From Pseudomonas lurida (GTDB taxonomy: Bacteria; Pseudomonadota; Gammaproteobacteria; Pseudomonadales; Pseudomonadaceae): a stretch of 64,000 nt of DNA. The notes below the pieces were generated by a model that saw only the letters and a program-made list of their open reading frames with translations, was not told the DNA's origin and made no database searches. Location: positions 245,246 through 309,245 of the forward strand of contig NZ_JAAMRE010000003.1 of the NCBI RefSeq assembly GCF_013522705.1. Reading direction: 5' to 3'. Made by a program: the position numbers and the translations under genes. This document shows positions 9,367 through 19,988 of the stretch, piece after piece; within the stretch, counting starts at the first letter, position 1, and every line of letters starts with the position of its first letter.

Positions 9367-10842
9367 ATGAATACCCAACACACTCAAACCGTTGCCCACG
9401 CCGCTCAAGAGCACGGCATTCTCGACAACATCATTGCCCAGACATTGTTGAGCGCGGACGACGAAGCCTATGGCATTGCCAAGCGTGGCGTCTCAGCCTT
9501 TATCGAAGAATTGATCAAGCCGCACAACAGCGGCGAGCCGGTGAAAAAACGCCTGGTTGATCGAATGATCGCCGAAATCGACGCGAAGCTCAGCCTGCAA
9601 ATGGACGAGATCCTGCACCACCCGGACTTCCAGGCCCTGGAATCGTCGTGGAAGGGTTTGCAGTTGCTGGTCGACCGCACCAATTTTCGCGAAAACATCA
9701 AGATCGAACTGCTGAACGTTTCACGTCAGGACCTGCTGGATGACTTTGAAGATTCTCCGGAGGTGACGCAGTCCGGGCTCTACAAACATATTTACAGCGC
9801 CGAGTACGGTCAGTTCGGCGGCCAGCCCGTGGGCGCCGTCATCGCCAACTACTTCCTCTCTCCCAGCGCGCCCGATGTGAAACTGATGCAGTACGCCGCC
9901 AGTGTGGCCTGCATGGCTCATGCGCCGTTTATCGCGTCTGCCGGCCCGGGTTTCTTCGGATTGGAGAGCTTCACGGGCCTGCCTGACCTCAAGGATCTCA
10001 GGGACCATTTCGAGGGGCCGCAGTTTGCCAAGTGGCAAAGCTTTCGCGAGAGCGAAGATTCGCGCTATATCGGCTTGACCGTACCGCGCTTCCTGTTGCG
10101 CACGCCTTACGACCCCCTGGAATGCCCGGTCAAGACCTTTGCTTACCGGGAAAACGTGGTGAACAGCCACGAACATTACCTGTGGGGCAATACCGCCTAT
10201 GCCTTCGCCACGCGCCTTACCGACAGCTTTGCACGGTTTCGCTGGTGCCCGAACATCATCGGCCCGCAAAGCGGCGGTGCAGTGGAAGACTTGCCTCTGC
10301 ATCACTTCCAGAGCATGGGCGAGATCGAAACCAAGATTCCTACCGAAGTGCTGGTGTCCGACCGCCGTGAATATGAGCTGGCGCAAGAAGGCTTTATTGC
10401 CCTGACGATGCGCAAGGGCAGTGACAATGCTGCGTTTTTTTCCGCCAGCTCCGTACAGAAACCCAAACATTTCGGCATCAGTACCGAGGGCAGGGAGGCG
10501 GAGCTGAATTACCGGCTGGGCACCCAGCTGCCGTACATGATGGTGGTCAACCGTCTGGCGCATTACCTCAAGGTTCTACAGCGCGAGCAATTGGGTTCCT
10601 GGAAGGAGCGCACCGACCTTGAGCTGGAACTCAACAAGTGGATTCGTCAGTACGTCGCCGACCAGGAAAACCCCAGCGCCGAAGTCCGTGGACGGCGCCC
10701 GCTGCGTGCGGCACGTATTGTCGTCAGTGATGTGGAAGGCGAACCGGGCTGGTACCGCGTCAACCTGAGCGTGCGACCGCACTTCAAATACATGGGGGCC
10801 GATTTCACCTTGTCCCTCGTCGGCAAGCTTGACAAAGAATGA
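9367..10842 (+). CDS. tssC: T6SS contractile sheath large subunit TssC
   Basis: TssC (VipB) is the main sheath protein (491 aa, the normal family length). Recognisable segments are HHPDFQALESSWKGLQLLVDRTNF at about 79-102, the SAEYGQFGGQPVGAVIANY region at about 144-162, and the C-terminal EVEGEPGWY-type end (VVSDVEGEPGWYRVNLSVRPHFKYMGADFTLSL). Its stop overlaps the tssE start by 4 nt. Confidence 0.95.
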   Translation: MNTQHTQTVAHAAQEHGILDNIIAQTLLSADDEAYGIAKRGVSAFIEELIKPHNSGEPVKKRLVDRMIAEIDAKLSLQMDEILHHPDFQALESSWKGLQLLVDRTNFRENIKIELLNVSRQDLLDDFEDSPEVTQSGLYKHIYSAEYGQFGGQPVGAVIANYFLSPSAPDVKLMQYAASVACMAHAPFIASAGPGFFGLESFTGLPDLKDLRDHFEGPQFAKWQSFRESEDSRYIGLTVPRFLLRTPYDPLECPVKTFAYRENVVNSHEHYLWGNTAYAFATRLTDSFARFRWCPNIIGPQSGGAVEDLPLHHFQSMGEIETKIPTEVLVSDRREYELAQEGFIALTMRKGSDNAAFFSASSVQKPKHFGISTEGREAELNYRLGTQLPYMMVVNRLAHYLKVLQREQLGSWKERTDLELELNKWIRQYVADQENPSAEVRGRRPLRAARIVVSDVEGEPGWYRVNLSVRPHFKYMGADFTLSLVGKLDKE

Positions 10843-11258
10843 GCAAGCGCCAGGTCATGACTCGCAACCACAGCCTGTTCGAACGATTTGCAGCACCGTC
10901 GGCCAAGCCCGGCTGTGGCGTGACATCTGTCGCGGCTCACCTGGGCAAGATGCTCAGCATCCGCGCGGGGAGCGTGCAGACGCTGCCGGATTATGGGTTG
11001 CCTGACTTCAATGAGATGAACCAGAGCCTGCACGAATCATTGAGCCAGTCACGCTTGCTGATCGAGCGTTTTATTCGAGCCTACGAACCACGTTTGAGCA
11101 ACGTTCGTGTGCGTGTGCTGCCGCGCGATCATGACCCCTTGTGCCTGGCATTTGCCATCGACGCCACACTGCGTATTGATGGCGTCGTGCAACCGGTGGT
11201 GTTTACCGCACACCTGCGTGATGCGGGGCGTATCGAGGTGTTGCCCGATGTCCTTTAA
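10839..11258 (+). CDS. tssE: T6SS baseplate protein TssE
   Basis: A gp25-like baseplate subunit (139 aa) that sits at the base of the sheath. The family core SVAAHLGKMLSIRAGSVQTLPDYGLPDFNEM is at about 30-60, with a conserved acidic/aromatic C-terminal half. It overlaps tssC by 4 nt (ATGA) and tssF by 11 nt. A second in-frame Met at residue 7 is possible, but the overlapping ATG fits the coupling seen through the operon. Confidence 0.92.
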   Translation: MSKRQVMTRNHSLFERFAAPSAKPGCGVTSVAAHLGKMLSIRAGSVQTLPDYGLPDFNEMNQSLHESLSQSRLLIERFIRAYEPRLSNVRVRVLPRDHDPLCLAFAIDATLRIDGVVQPVVFTAHLRDAGRIEVLPDVL

Positions 11259-13035
11259 CCGTTATTACCAAAGCGAACTCAGCGCCTTGCGTCAGCTGGG
11301 ACGGCAGTTCTCCGAACGCAATCCGGCGCTTGCGCCGTTTCTCGGCGAAGCCGGCCAGGACCCGGATGTCGAGCGGTTATTGGAAGGCTTCGCTTTTCTA
11401 ACCGGGCGCCTGCGTCAGAAACTGGATGACGAATTGCCGGAGCTGACGCACTCCCTGATGCATTTGCTATGGCCCAATTATATGCGCCCGATTCCAGCAC
11501 TCAGCATCCTGCAGTTCGACCCATTGAAGACGGCTGGGCCTGGGGTCATGGTTGCGCGGGATACACCGGTGGAAAGTGGCTCGGTCGAAGGCGAACGTTG
11601 CCGCTTTCGAACCTGTTACGCGACCCAGGTCTTGCCCCTTCAACTGAGCGCGTTGGACTACAGCGTTCAGGGAGAGCAGGCAGTGTTGAGCCTGCAGTTG
11701 CGCATCAGTGCCGAGGGCGACTTGAGTCAGTGCGCATTTGACCAGTTGCGCCTGCACCTGACCGGGGACCGCTACATCAGCCAAGGCCTGTACCTGGGGC
11801 TGCTGCGTCATCTTACGGGTGTGCAGTTACTGCCACTGGACCGTGCAGGTGCGCCGATTTCCGAGCGTGATGGCCAGGCGTTATCGCTGCGCATTGGCGC
11901 GGATCAGGTGCAGCCGGTGGGCTTCGCGCAGGATCAGGCGCTGATCCCCTATCCGCCGAACACCTTCACTGGCTACCGTCATTTGCAGGAGTATTTCATC
12001 TTCCCCGACAAGTACCTGTTCGTCGATGTGACGGGGCTGGATGCGCTGCGACGCTTGCCCAACGAGGTCATCAAGCGAATCTGCGGCGTGACGTTGCGCT
12101 TTGAGTTACACAACCAACCCTCGCAGCTCCAGCATCTGACTCGGGACAACGTAAAGCTGTATTGCACGCCCATCGTCAACCTGTTCACACATGATGCGGT
12201 ACCGATTCGCCTGGATGGCAAGCAGGACGAGTATCTGCTGATTCCAGGAGAGTATGCGCGAGGTAACGCCGGTGTGTTTTCCGTCGACCGAGTGACAGGC
12301 TGGCGTCCTGGCGGCCAGGGTTACCGGGCGTACGTCCCCTTTGAATCGTTTGAACACGATGGCCATGGGAACGCCTCCGCAGGCCCGCCCAGCTACACCA
12401 TTCGCCAGCGCGCTTCGGCGCAGCATGGTGGGCTCGACACCTGGTTGGGTTTTGCCGATGGCGTCGGACACGAGCAGGAAACGCTGTCGATCGAGCTGAC
12501 CTGCACCAACCATAACCTCACTCGACAACTAGCGGCTGGAGCGATCAACCAGCCCTGCGAGCAGACCCCCGAAGGGCTGTCGTTTCGCAACATCTGCGCG
12601 CCGACCGATAGCCTCGCACCGCCCCTGGACCAGGATTTTCTCTGGCGCCTGATCAGCAATATGTCGCTCAACTACCTGTCGTTGAGCGATATCAACGCGT
12701 TGAAGGGCGTTCTGGAAACTTACGACCTGCCGCGTTATCACGACCGGCAGGCCAGGAAAATCAGCCAGAGAAGACTGGGCGCATTGCGCTCCATCAGTCA
12801 CGTCCAGGTTGATCGATTGCATCGAGGCATGCCGTTGCGAGGCGTGCTGATCGACCTGAGCATCGACGCCCAAGGCTTCCTGGGGCAGGGCGAGATATTT
12901 GTATTCGCCTCGGTACTCAACGAATTCTTCGCGCTCTATGCGGGCCTCAACACTTGCCACGAACTACGTGTCACCAGCACACAAGGAGATGTGTACCTAT
13001 GGCCAACCCGGATGGGCCAGCAGCCTCTGATTTAA
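11248..13035 (+). CDS. tssF: T6SS baseplate protein TssF
   Basis: TssF forms baseplate wedges with TssG and TssK (595 aa). The start at MSFNRYYQSELSALRQLGRQF is the family N-terminus. An in-frame start 47 codons upstream would lie inside tssE in another frame and was rejected. The segment DPDVERLLEGFAFLTGRLRQKLDDELPELTHSLM at about 33-66 is typical. Its 3' end overlaps tssG by 37 nt. Confidence 0.93.
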   Translation: MSFNRYYQSELSALRQLGRQFSERNPALAPFLGEAGQDPDVERLLEGFAFLTGRLRQKLDDELPELTHSLMHLLWPNYMRPIPALSILQFDPLKTAGPGVMVARDTPVESGSVEGERCRFRTCYATQVLPLQLSALDYSVQGEQAVLSLQLRISAEGDLSQCAFDQLRLHLTGDRYISQGLYLGLLRHLTGVQLLPLDRAGAPISERDGQALSLRIGADQVQPVGFAQDQALIPYPPNTFTGYRHLQEYFIFPDKYLFVDVTGLDALRRLPNEVIKRICGVTLRFELHNQPSQLQHLTRDNVKLYCTPIVNLFTHDAVPIRLDGKQDEYLLIPGEYARGNAGVFSVDRVTGWRPGGQGYRAYVPFESFEHDGHGNASAGPPSYTIRQRASAQHGGLDTWLGFADGVGHEQETLSIELTCTNHNLTRQLAAGAINQPCEQTPEGLSFRNICAPTDSLAPPLDQDFLWRLISNMSLNYLSLSDINALKGVLETYDLPRYHDRQARKISQRRLGALRSISHVQVDRLHRGMPLRGVLIDLSIDAQGFLGQGEIFVFASVLNEFFALYAGLNTCHELRVTSTQGDVYLWPTRMGQQPLI

Positions 13036-14024
13036 CGCAACTGTCCCGTGTCATCCGTGAATATTCGCTGTTCCAGGCAATTTCGCAGGTGATCCGGCGT
13101 TTACGCGATGCGCATCCGTTGCTGGATAACGACGCGCTGTATGACCGTTTGGAATTCCAGGCCAACCCAGGCCTCGGATTTCCCGGTCACGATATCGATC
13201 GATTGGAGTTTTTTGTCGAGCAGGGACAATGGCGCGCGCGTCTTCGTCTCAACGTGCTGAGCCTATGTGGCGCAGGCTCGCCGTTGCCGGCGTTCTACGG
13301 CGAGCAGGCATTTGCCGATGGGGCGGGCGGCAATGCTGCCCGTGACTTCCTGGACCTGTTCCACCACCGGCTGCACCGCCTGATGCTGCCGATCTGGCGT
13401 AAGTACCGCTATCGCGCGTGCTTCGAGGGGGGCGCGCGGGACAGGTTTTCCGAACAGATGTTCGCCTTGGCCGGGTTGAGAGGCCAGCCGATTCGCGATG
13501 CCGCCCAGTTGAACTGCAAGCGACTGCTGCCTTATCTCGGGTTGCTCAGCCTGCGCGTGCATTCCGCGGCCTTGATCGAGACGGTGCTGCGTTACTACTT
13601 CAGGCACTCCCGCCTGTGGGTCGAGCAATGGGTGGCGCGCTCGGTTGTTATTTCACCGACGCAGCGCAACAGGCTTGGCGACGCCAACAACGCGCTGGGT
13701 GTGGACCATGTCCTTGGCTGCCGAGTCGACGACCGCAGCGGGAAATTCAGGGTGCACCTGCCGGACCTCGACTGGCAGCGTTTTCACGATTTTTTACCCT
13801 CGGGCACCGACCACCCGCCGATGTGTGCACTGATAGAACTGATCGCGCGCGAACCACTGGACTATGACCTGCGCCTGGTATTGAGCAAAGAAGAGATCAG
13901 ACCGTTGCAGCTTGGCGAACACAACGTTTGTCGATTGGGCTGGGCCAGTTGGCTGACGCCTGCACGCGCCGATGGCGCGGTCATCGTGACCGGCAATATT
14001 CGCCGCAAGGGCAGAGGCATATGA
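12999..14024 (+). CDS. tssG: T6SS baseplate protein TssG
   Basis: Partner of TssF in the baseplate wedge (341 aa). Family features are the LFQAISQVIRRLRDAHP segment near the N-terminus, RLEFQANPGLGFP at about 49-61, and FLDLFHHRLHRLMLPIWRKYRY at about 115-136. The start was set at MANPDGP because AAGGAG precedes it at normal spacing, even though this overlaps tssF. The stop overlaps the tssH start by 4 nt. Confidence 0.92.
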   Translation: MANPDGPAASDLTQLSRVIREYSLFQAISQVIRRLRDAHPLLDNDALYDRLEFQANPGLGFPGHDIDRLEFFVEQGQWRARLRLNVLSLCGAGSPLPAFYGEQAFADGAGGNAARDFLDLFHHRLHRLMLPIWRKYRYRACFEGGARDRFSEQMFALAGLRGQPIRDAAQLNCKRLLPYLGLLSLRVHSAALIETVLRYYFRHSRLWVEQWVARSVVISPTQRNRLGDANNALGVDHVLGCRVDDRSGKFRVHLPDLDWQRFHDFLPSGTDHPPMCALIELIAREPLDYDLRLVLSKEEIRPLQLGEHNVCRLGWASWLTPARADGAVIVTGNIRRKGRGI

Positions 14025-16576
14025 TGAATGTAGACCTGCAACAACTTATCCGCGCATTGAATCCCCAGGCGCGGCGAGACGTGGAACGTTCAGCCGAGCG
14101 TTGCGTGACGCGCGGAGGCGGCGAGGTTCTTGTAGAGGATCTGCTGGGCGTCCTGCTGGAACACCGCGAAGGCCTGTTGATCAAGGCATTGGCTGACGCC
14201 GAGGTTGACAGCGCTGAACTGGCAGCCACGCTGCGGCCAAGGATTGAAACGAGTGCTTCGTCTAATCCGGTGTTCGCCAAGGGCCTGGTGCAATGGTTGC
14301 AAAACGCGTTGATGGTGGCCCATCTGGAGTTGCATCAAACCGAGGTGGACCATGCCGCGCTGTTGTTGGCGTTGTTGTGTCACCCGCCACAGCCTGAAGG
14401 TTGCGCTTATCAACGCGTGCTGAGCCGCCTGGATGCGCAGCGCGTGCGCGAGTTTGCTGCAAGTCGGAAGGTGGAGGGCGCCCCGGCAAGCGATGGTGAG
14501 TCGTGCCTGTCACGGTTCACTCACGATCTGAACCGGCAGGCCCGTGAAGGCCGGATCGATCCGGTGCTGTGTCGCGATGGTGAGATTCGCCAACTGATCG
14601 ATATCCTTGCGCGACGACGCAAGAACAACCCGATCCTCGTTGGCGAAGCCGGCGTAGGCAAAACAGCCGTGGTCGAGGGGCTTGCCTTGCGGATCGCCAC
14701 CGATCAGGTGCCGGAACCGCTCAGAAACGCACGGGTGCTGACCCTGGACATGGGCATGCTGCAGGCCGGAGCCAGTCTCAAGGGCGAATTCGAACGGCGC
14801 CTCAAGGGCGTGATGGATGAGGTCAACGCCTCGCCACAAGCGGTCATTCTGTTTATCGACGAAGCGCATACGCTGGTGGGCGCGGGTGCCCAGGCGGGTG
14901 GCGCCGATGCGGCCAACCTGCTCAAGCCGGCGCTGGCCCGAGGTGAGTTGCGCACTATCGCCGCCACCACCTGGTCGGAATACAAACGTTACTTCGAGAA
15001 AGACCCCGCCCTGGCCCGGCGCTTTCAACCGGTCAAGGTCGGCGAGCCGAGTGTTGAGGAGGCGGTTTCGATCCTGCGTGGCCTGGTGCCGGTGCATGAA
15101 GCCAGCCATGGCGTCTATGTACGAGACGACGCCGTGGTGGCCGCCGCCTGCCTGAGTGCCCGCTACCTCGCTGGGCGCCAGTTGCCCGACAAGGCCGTGG
15201 ACGTACTGGATACCGCCTGTGCCCGTGCACGTATCAGCCGGGTCTGCGCACCCGAGTCGCTGCAGCGGCTGGGTGCGCAGAAGGCTGAATGTATGCGACA
15301 GCGTCTGTCGCTGTTGCGAGACACAGACGCAGGGTTGCCGGTGGATGCGCAGGCATTGCGCGCGGTGGAACGGCGACTGGCGGCTGTCGAGCACGCGTAC
15401 CAACAGTTACAAGCACGTTGGCTTGAAGAGCAGGCGTGCGCGCAACAGGTACTTGCACTGCGACAGCAATTGAACGATGCCCGCCAGGCAGGGCAGGACG
15501 TGGATGCCCTGGAACAGGTGCTGGCAGAACAGCGTGCCCGACAGGGCGCACATCCCCTGGTTCATCTCGAGGTGTGTCCGCGCCTGGTGGCCCAGGTCGT
15601 CAGCGCCTGGACAGGTATTCCGGTTGAACGCCTGGCGGTCGAGCACAGTGAGACGGTCCTGGGATTCGCTGACGCGCTGCGCTCGCGCATCCTGGGTCAG
15701 GAGCATGCCGTGCAGGCCCTTGATCGCAACTTGCGTGCCGTCGCCGCAGGTCTCAACACGCCCGACGCGCCTGTTGGCGTATTCCTGCTGGTGGGCCCAA
15801 GTGGCGTAGGCAAGACGGAAACGGCCATGGCCCTGGGGGATTTGCTCTATGGCGGCGAGCGCTTTGTCACGATCCTGAACATGGCTGAATATCAGGAAAA
15901 GCATGCGCTGTCTCGACTCATTGGTGCACCTCCCGGCTACGTCGGCTACGGGGAGGGCGGCGTACTGACGGAAGCGGTGCGTCAGCGCCCGTATTCAGTG
16001 GTGCTGCTGGACGAAGTGGAGAAGGCTGACCCCGACGTGTTGAATCTGTTTTATCAGATCTTCGACAAGGGCCTGGCCAACGACGGCGAGGGGCGTGAGA
16101 TCGATTTTCGCAACACGTTGATTCTGATGACCTCCAACCTGGGCAGCGAATGCATCACCGAGCTGTGTGCCGGCGCTCAGCGGCCCGACCCGCAGGTACT
16201 GCAAGCGGCCATCTATCCGATGTTGCGTGATTATTTCAAGCCGGCCCTGCTGGCTCGAATGCGTGTGGTGCCCTATTACCCGATCGCCGGTGACGTGCTT
16301 CACGATCTGGCCAGGCTCAAGCTGGAGCGTCTCGGCTGCAGGCTGCAATTGCGTCGTTTGTCGTTCAGCTATACGGACGATCTGGTCAAGCACATGGCCG
16401 AACGTTGCAGCCACAGCGACAGTGGCGCCCGTTATATCGACCAATGGATCGACAGCTGCCTGTTGCCGCAGATGGTTGACCGGCTTCTGGAGACCATGGC
16501 TGTCGGCGAATCCGTAGCGCGCGTGCATGCCGGTCTGGACGCCAACGCCCAGCCGATCTGCGAGTTCAGCCAATGA
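14021..16576 (+). CDS. tssH: T6SS sheath-recycling ATPase TssH (ClpV)
   Basis: AAA+ unfoldase that disassembles the contracted sheath (851 aa). It has an N-terminal Clp_N-like helical domain (to about 150). The first ATPase has Walker A GEAGVGKT at 208-215 and Walker B ILFIDEAH at about 276-283. A coiled middle region follows at about 390-540. The second ATPase has Walker A GPSGVGKT at 592-599 and the TSNLGSE sensor region. The start [10 protein letters not shown] overlaps tssG (ATGA); a second Met follows directly. A longer in-frame reading inside tssG was rejected. Confidence 0.95.
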   Translation: MMNVDLQQLIRALNPQARRDVERSAERCVTRGGGEVLVEDLLGVLLEHREGLLIKALADAEVDSAELAATLRPRIETSASSNPVFAKGLVQWLQNALMVAHLELHQTEVDHAALLLALLCHPPQPEGCAYQRVLSRLDAQRVREFAASRKVEGAPASDGESCLSRFTHDLNRQAREGRIDPVLCRDGEIRQLIDILARRRKNNPILVGEAGVGKTAVVEGLALRIATDQVPEPLRNARVLTLDMGMLQAGASLKGEFERRLKGVMDEVNASPQAVILFIDEAHTLVGAGAQAGGADAANLLKPALARGELRTIAATTWSEYKRYFEKDPALARRFQPVKVGEPSVEEAVSILRGLVPVHEASHGVYVRDDAVVAAACLSARYLAGRQLPDKAVDVLDTACARARISRVCAPESLQRLGAQKAECMRQRLSLLRDTDAGLPVDAQALRAVERRLAAVEHAYQQLQARWLEEQACAQQVLALRQQLNDARQAGQDVDALEQVLAEQRARQGAHPLVHLEVCPRLVAQVVSAWTGIPVERLAVEHSETVLGFADALRSRILGQEHAVQALDRNLRAVAAGLNTPDAPVGVFLLVGPSGVGKTETAMALGDLLYGGERFVTILNMAEYQEKHALSRLIGAPPGYVGYGEGGVLTEAVRQRPYSVVLLDEVEKADPDVLNLFYQIFDKGLANDGEGREIDFRNTLILMTSNLGSECITELCAGAQRPDPQVLQAAIYPMLRDYFKPALLARMRVVPYYPIAGDVLHDLARLKLERLGCRLQLRRLSFSYTDDLVKHMAERCSHSDSGARYIDQWIDSCLLPQMVDRLLETMAVGESVARVHAGLDANAQPICEFSQ

Positions 16577-18093
16577 CAGACAATCCGTTCAGCCAAGTAC
16601 CCCATCCCCTGGACTATGCCGAGGCTTTGCTGGCCTGGTTCACTCGCCTGGGCAGTGAGTGTGACGAAGCCAGCTTGCCTGACGCGTGCGTCGCGGCGGC
16701 GGCCCAGCTCAGCGGTTGTGAACTGAGCCAATTGTATTGGCGCGACGAGACAACGGGCCGGCTCGAGCTGACTGCCCAGCATTTGCCAGGGGGCACGCGA
16801 CCCGCTGACCCCACGTGCGGGCCGGACTTTCAACATGAGCAACTGCTGCACTACGTAATCGATCAGGTTACCCCGCTGTCGCTCGATGAGTTGGCGCGCA
16901 GCGTCTATGCGTGCGGCTTCCTGCCGGCAATGGCGACACCCTGGCAGTCGTTGTCCTGCATACCGTTATTCGGGCGGCGCAAGTGCGTTGGCGGCCTGTT
17001 GCTGTGCGCCAGCCTACGTAAACAATCGTTGCAGGGTTACGCGTCGTCATTGGGGCAATTGGGCAGCTTTGCCTTGAGGCAGCTCACGCTGCTCAAGCGT
17101 ACGGGGCCTGCACACACGCGTATGGGCGCCACGCCTCGTATGGGTGCATTCGGGCTGATCGGCAACAGCGCCGCTATGGCGGCAACCTGTCGCTTGATCG
17201 GTAAGGTGTTATTTGCCCCCAGCACCGTGCTCCTGCGGGGCGAGACCGGAACCGGCAAAGAGGTGGTGGCGCGTGCGATCCACGACGCAGGCCCGCGCAA
17301 GGGCAAGGCTTTCGTGGTGCAGAATTGTGCCGCCTTCCCCGAGGGGCTGCTGGAAAGCGAACTGTTCGGCTACCGCAAGGGCGCGTTCACGGGGGCCGAG
17401 CGTAACCATATCGGCTTATTTGACGCGGCCAATGGCGGCACGTTGCTGCTGGATGAGATTGGCGATATGCCACTGTCGCTGCAGGCCAAATTGTTGCGGG
17501 TACTGCAGGAGGGGGAGATTCGCCCGCTGGGTGCCGGCGCGCCGCATAAGGTGGATGTGCGGATTATCGCCGCCACCCACCGCGACCTCGCCGCGATGGT
17601 GGCCGAGGGCCGTTTTCGCGAGGACCTGTATTACCGCCTGGCGCAATTTCCTATCGAACTGCCGCCCCTGCGTAAGCGAGAGGGTGATGTGCTGATGCTG
17701 GCCCGGCATTTTATGCAGAACGCCTGCGATGCGTTGGGACGCAGCCCCCTGGAGTGGTCAAGCGCTGCGCTGGATCAACTGTCGAGTCACGCTTTCCCGG
17801 GCAACGTTCGGGAACTCAAGTGCCTGGTGGAGCGCGCGGTGCTGCTCTGTGAAGAGGACGTGATCCTTCCGGCGCACCTTTCTCTCACGCCACCACCAGT
17901 GCCCTGCGCCGTCGAGGCAACGTTGCGTCAGCGCCTGGAACGGGTGGAGCGGGTGTTCTTGATCGATTGCCTGCACAAGAACCGCGGCAATCGAACCCGC
18001 ACTGCCCGCGAACTGGGGGTGGCACGTCGCACCCTGCTTTATCGTCTCGCACGCTTGAACATCCCTTGTGACGACATGCGCGGGGAGCGCTGA
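16573..18093 (+). CDS. Sigma-54-dependent transcriptional activator (VasH/Sfa2-like)
   Basis: Enhancer-binding protein predicted to activate sigma-54 promoters of the T6SS (506 aa). A GAF-like N-terminal sensor domain (to about 180) precedes the AAA+ domain. Walker A GETGTGKE is at 223-230, and the sigma-54 contact loop GAFTGA is intact at 270-275. The C-terminal Fis-type helix-turn-helix covers about 472-498 ([23 protein letters not shown]). It overlaps tssH by 4 nt and sits where sfa2 sits in HSI-II. The intact GAFTGA loop and the -24/-12-like sites before hcp and tssA support this role. Confidence 0.9.
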   Translation: MTDNPFSQVPHPLDYAEALLAWFTRLGSECDEASLPDACVAAAAQLSGCELSQLYWRDETTGRLELTAQHLPGGTRPADPTCGPDFQHEQLLHYVIDQVTPLSLDELARSVYACGFLPAMATPWQSLSCIPLFGRRKCVGGLLLCASLRKQSLQGYASSLGQLGSFALRQLTLLKRTGPAHTRMGATPRMGAFGLIGNSAAMAATCRLIGKVLFAPSTVLLRGETGTGKEVVARAIHDAGPRKGKAFVVQNCAAFPEGLLESELFGYRKGAFTGAERNHIGLFDAANGGTLLLDEIGDMPLSLQAKLLRVLQEGEIRPLGAGAPHKVDVRIIAATHRDLAAMVAEGRFREDLYYRLAQFPIELPPLRKREGDVLMLARHFMQNACDALGRSPLEWSSAALDQLSSHAFPGNVRELKCLVERAVLLCEEDVILPAHLSLTPPPVPCAVEATLRQRLERVERVFLIDCLHKNRGNRTRTARELGVARRTLLYRLARLNIPCDDMRGER

Positions 18094-18152
18094 TGAAGAG
18101 CTCATGGGTGCGATTTCCGGCTGCCCGGCCTGTTTTTCCTGGAGAAACCTGA
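18093..18152 (+). CDS. Possible 19-codon coupling mini-ORF
   Basis: A short reading frame ([19 protein letters not shown]) starts on the last base of the activator stop (TGATG). It ends on the first base of the next gene's ATG, again TGATG. GGGGAG lies at good spacing before its ATG. It may be a translated coupling peptide or chance; the product resembles nothing known to me. Confidence 0.3.
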   Translation: MKSSWVRFPAARPVFPGET

Positions 18153-18283
18153 TGCATTTTCGTCCATGGCAAGCCTGGTGGCTTGCGTTGTGTTTGTTGA
18201 GTGGCTGCAACGCCAATTACGTGTTTGATGACGCCGACTACCGTCCGCTGGGTGATCCCCAGCTGACGCGTAGCGGCCGTTGA
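18152..18283 (+). CDS. Small T6SS-associated lipoprotein
   Basis: A 43-aa predicted lipoprotein. It has a hydrophobic signal (WQAWWLALCLLSGC) with lipobox LSGC and the modified Cys at about residue 19. The mature peptide is only about 25 aa (NANYVFDDADYRPLGDPQLTRS). It occupies the place of PA1664 between sfa2 and fha2 in HSI-II. Its function is unknown. GGAG precedes the ATG. In-frame upstream starts lie within the activator gene and lack an obvious site. Confidence 0.65.
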   Translation: MHFRPWQAWWLALCLLSGCNANYVFDDADYRPLGDPQLTRSGR

Positions 18284-18297
18284 ACGAGGGCCCTGGC

Positions 18298-19482
18298 ATG
18301 CAATTAGTGTTTGAAGTGTGCGACGCCGCAAGCGGTGATTCGTCGGCGCGCAAGGTATTCGATGACGCCGGCGGCGTGATCGGTCGTGGGGTAGGGTGTG
18401 ATTGGAACCTTGCCGATCCCAGTCGCTTGCTGTCCAGCCATCATGGTCTGGTCAGTTACCGTGACGGGCAGTACTTTCTCACCGATATCAGCAGTAACGG
18501 CATCGGCCTGCGGGGCAGCAGCGAACGCCTGCGCAAAGGCCTGGCACGGCTGATCAGCGACGGTGACGTCTATCAACTGGGGCCGGTGGATATTCGTGCG
18601 CGGCTGGCGGAACGACCAAGCCCCATCGCGGCGCAGAGCTTCGCCGGTAGCGAGACGATCCCCCATGATGCCTTTGTGGGGCTGGACCCGTTGCAGGCAA
18701 TGCCCAGTGACGACTTGTCCCATCCGCCATCCGAAGATTCGCACGGGTTGCCCGACAACGCTGCGCTGAGCGCCCGCGCGCTTTCCAGCGGTGACTTGGC
18801 GCGCGACCACTTGATCGCGCCGAGATGGGCCGATGTCCAGGAAAAAGCACCGGATGTCGAACCGCTTTCGGCTCCTGCTCCGGTCCCTGCGGTCTTCTGG
18901 ACGCAATTCGGCGAGGCGCTGGGCCTGCGGATGGAGGGGCTTGATTCACGCACGCGCGAAGCACTTGCGATCAAAGTGGCGGGATTGTTCAGGCAAACCG
19001 TCGAGGGTATTCAGCAAAGCTTGCGCACCCGCGACGAGCTGAACAGCGAGTTGCACCTGGACCTGACCACCTCACCCTTCAAGCGCCAGAACCCGCTCAA
19101 GGACTGTGTCGACCCCCAGGCTGCCATGAGCGCGCTGCTGGGCATGGAAGATCAAGGCCAGCTTTGCACCGAATGGGCGGTTGCCCAGGCTTGCCGTGAA
19201 CTGCAGATCCACCAACTGGCGCTGCTCGTGGCTTGCCGTGCCACGGTGCGCAGTGCGGTAGCGGCGTTTGCCCCAGTGCATCTGCTGACATGCTTTGAAC
19301 GTGAGCGCAGCCCGTCGAGGTTCACCACCGCTGGTGCACATTGGCGCGCCTACCAACGTCATTACCAACGACTTAACGACACGCCTGGCCTTGAGGAACG
19401 CCTGTTACGCGAGGATTTTTCCAAAGCCTATGACGAACAGGTGCGTCTGGTTTCAACACTGCACACGGCCTATCCGGGATGA
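18298..19482 (+). CDS. tagH: T6SS FHA-domain protein TagH (Fha)
   Basis: Scaffold protein that reads Thr phosphorylation in T6SS post-translational control (394 aa). The N-terminal FHA domain (about 10-95) keeps the core residues: GR at 29-30, SSHH at 46-49 and SSNG at 65-68. The C-terminal domain (about 200-394) carries the TagH segment LNDTPGLEERLLREDFSKAYDEQ. The ATG start (18298) was preferred over an in-frame TTG. It probably works with the kinase/phosphatase pair at the end of the operon. Confidence 0.9.
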   Translation: MQLVFEVCDAASGDSSARKVFDDAGGVIGRGVGCDWNLADPSRLLSSHHGLVSYRDGQYFLTDISSNGIGLRGSSERLRKGLARLISDGDVYQLGPVDIRARLAERPSPIAAQSFAGSETIPHDAFVGLDPLQAMPSDDLSHPPSEDSHGLPDNAALSARALSSGDLARDHLIAPRWADVQEKAPDVEPLSAPAPVPAVFWTQFGEALGLRMEGLDSRTREALAIKVAGLFRQTVEGIQQSLRTRDELNSELHLDLTTSPFKRQNPLKDCVDPQAAMSALLGMEDQGQLCTEWAVAQACRELQIHQLALLVACRATVRSAVAAFAPVHLLTCFERERSPSRFTTAGAHWRAYQRHYQRLNDTPGLEERLLREDFSKAYDEQVRLVSTLHTAYPG

Positions 19483-19988
19483 CTTTCATGTATCGAGCTG
19501 TCGTCGTCTTTCTACTGTCGGCGTTGAGCCTGCTGGCCGGCTGCCACAGCCTCTCTCCTTTTTCGACCTTGACCAAGCTGGAGCTGACCCTGACGGCCAG
19601 CGAAACGCTTAATCCGGACCTTCACGGTCGTCCATCGCCGGTGGTCATACACCTGATCGAACTGCGGCACCCGGCGGCATTTGAGCATGCTGATTTCTTC
19701 AGCCTGTATGGACGCGCTGAGCAAGCGCTGCCCAAGGACTGGGTCGGCAGCGAGGAGCTGGCCTTGAGTCCCGGTGAGCGGCAGGTGCTCAAGCTCAGTA
19801 TCGAACCGCAGAGCCGCTACGTCGGCGTGCTGGCGGCCTACCGGGATCTGCCTCGTGTGCAGTGGCGCAGGGTACTCAGCGTTCAACAACAGCAGTTGAC
19901 CCGTGTCGACCTTGTGCTTGACGAGGCGGGTATCCGCATCGTCGGCCATGAGGCCGGTCGCTTGGGAGATCGAAATGCAGATCTATAA
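19479..19988 (+). CDS. tssJ: T6SS outer-membrane lipoprotein TssJ
   Basis: TssJ anchors the TssLM membrane complex to the outer membrane (169 aa). The lipobox LLAGC puts the lipidated Cys at residue 22. The mature part has the expected TssJ beta-sandwich composition (KLELTLTASETLNPDLHGRPSPVVIHLIELR). It overlaps tagH by 4 nt and tssK by 14 nt. An alternative ATG lies three codons in. Confidence 0.9.
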   Translation: MTFMYRAVVVFLLSALSLLAGCHSLSPFSTLTKLELTLTASETLNPDLHGRPSPVVIHLIELRHPAAFEHADFFSLYGRAEQALPKDWVGSEELALSPGERQVLKLSIEPQSRYVGVLAAYRDLPRVQWRRVLSVQQQQLTRVDLVLDEAGIRIVGHEAGRLGDRNADL

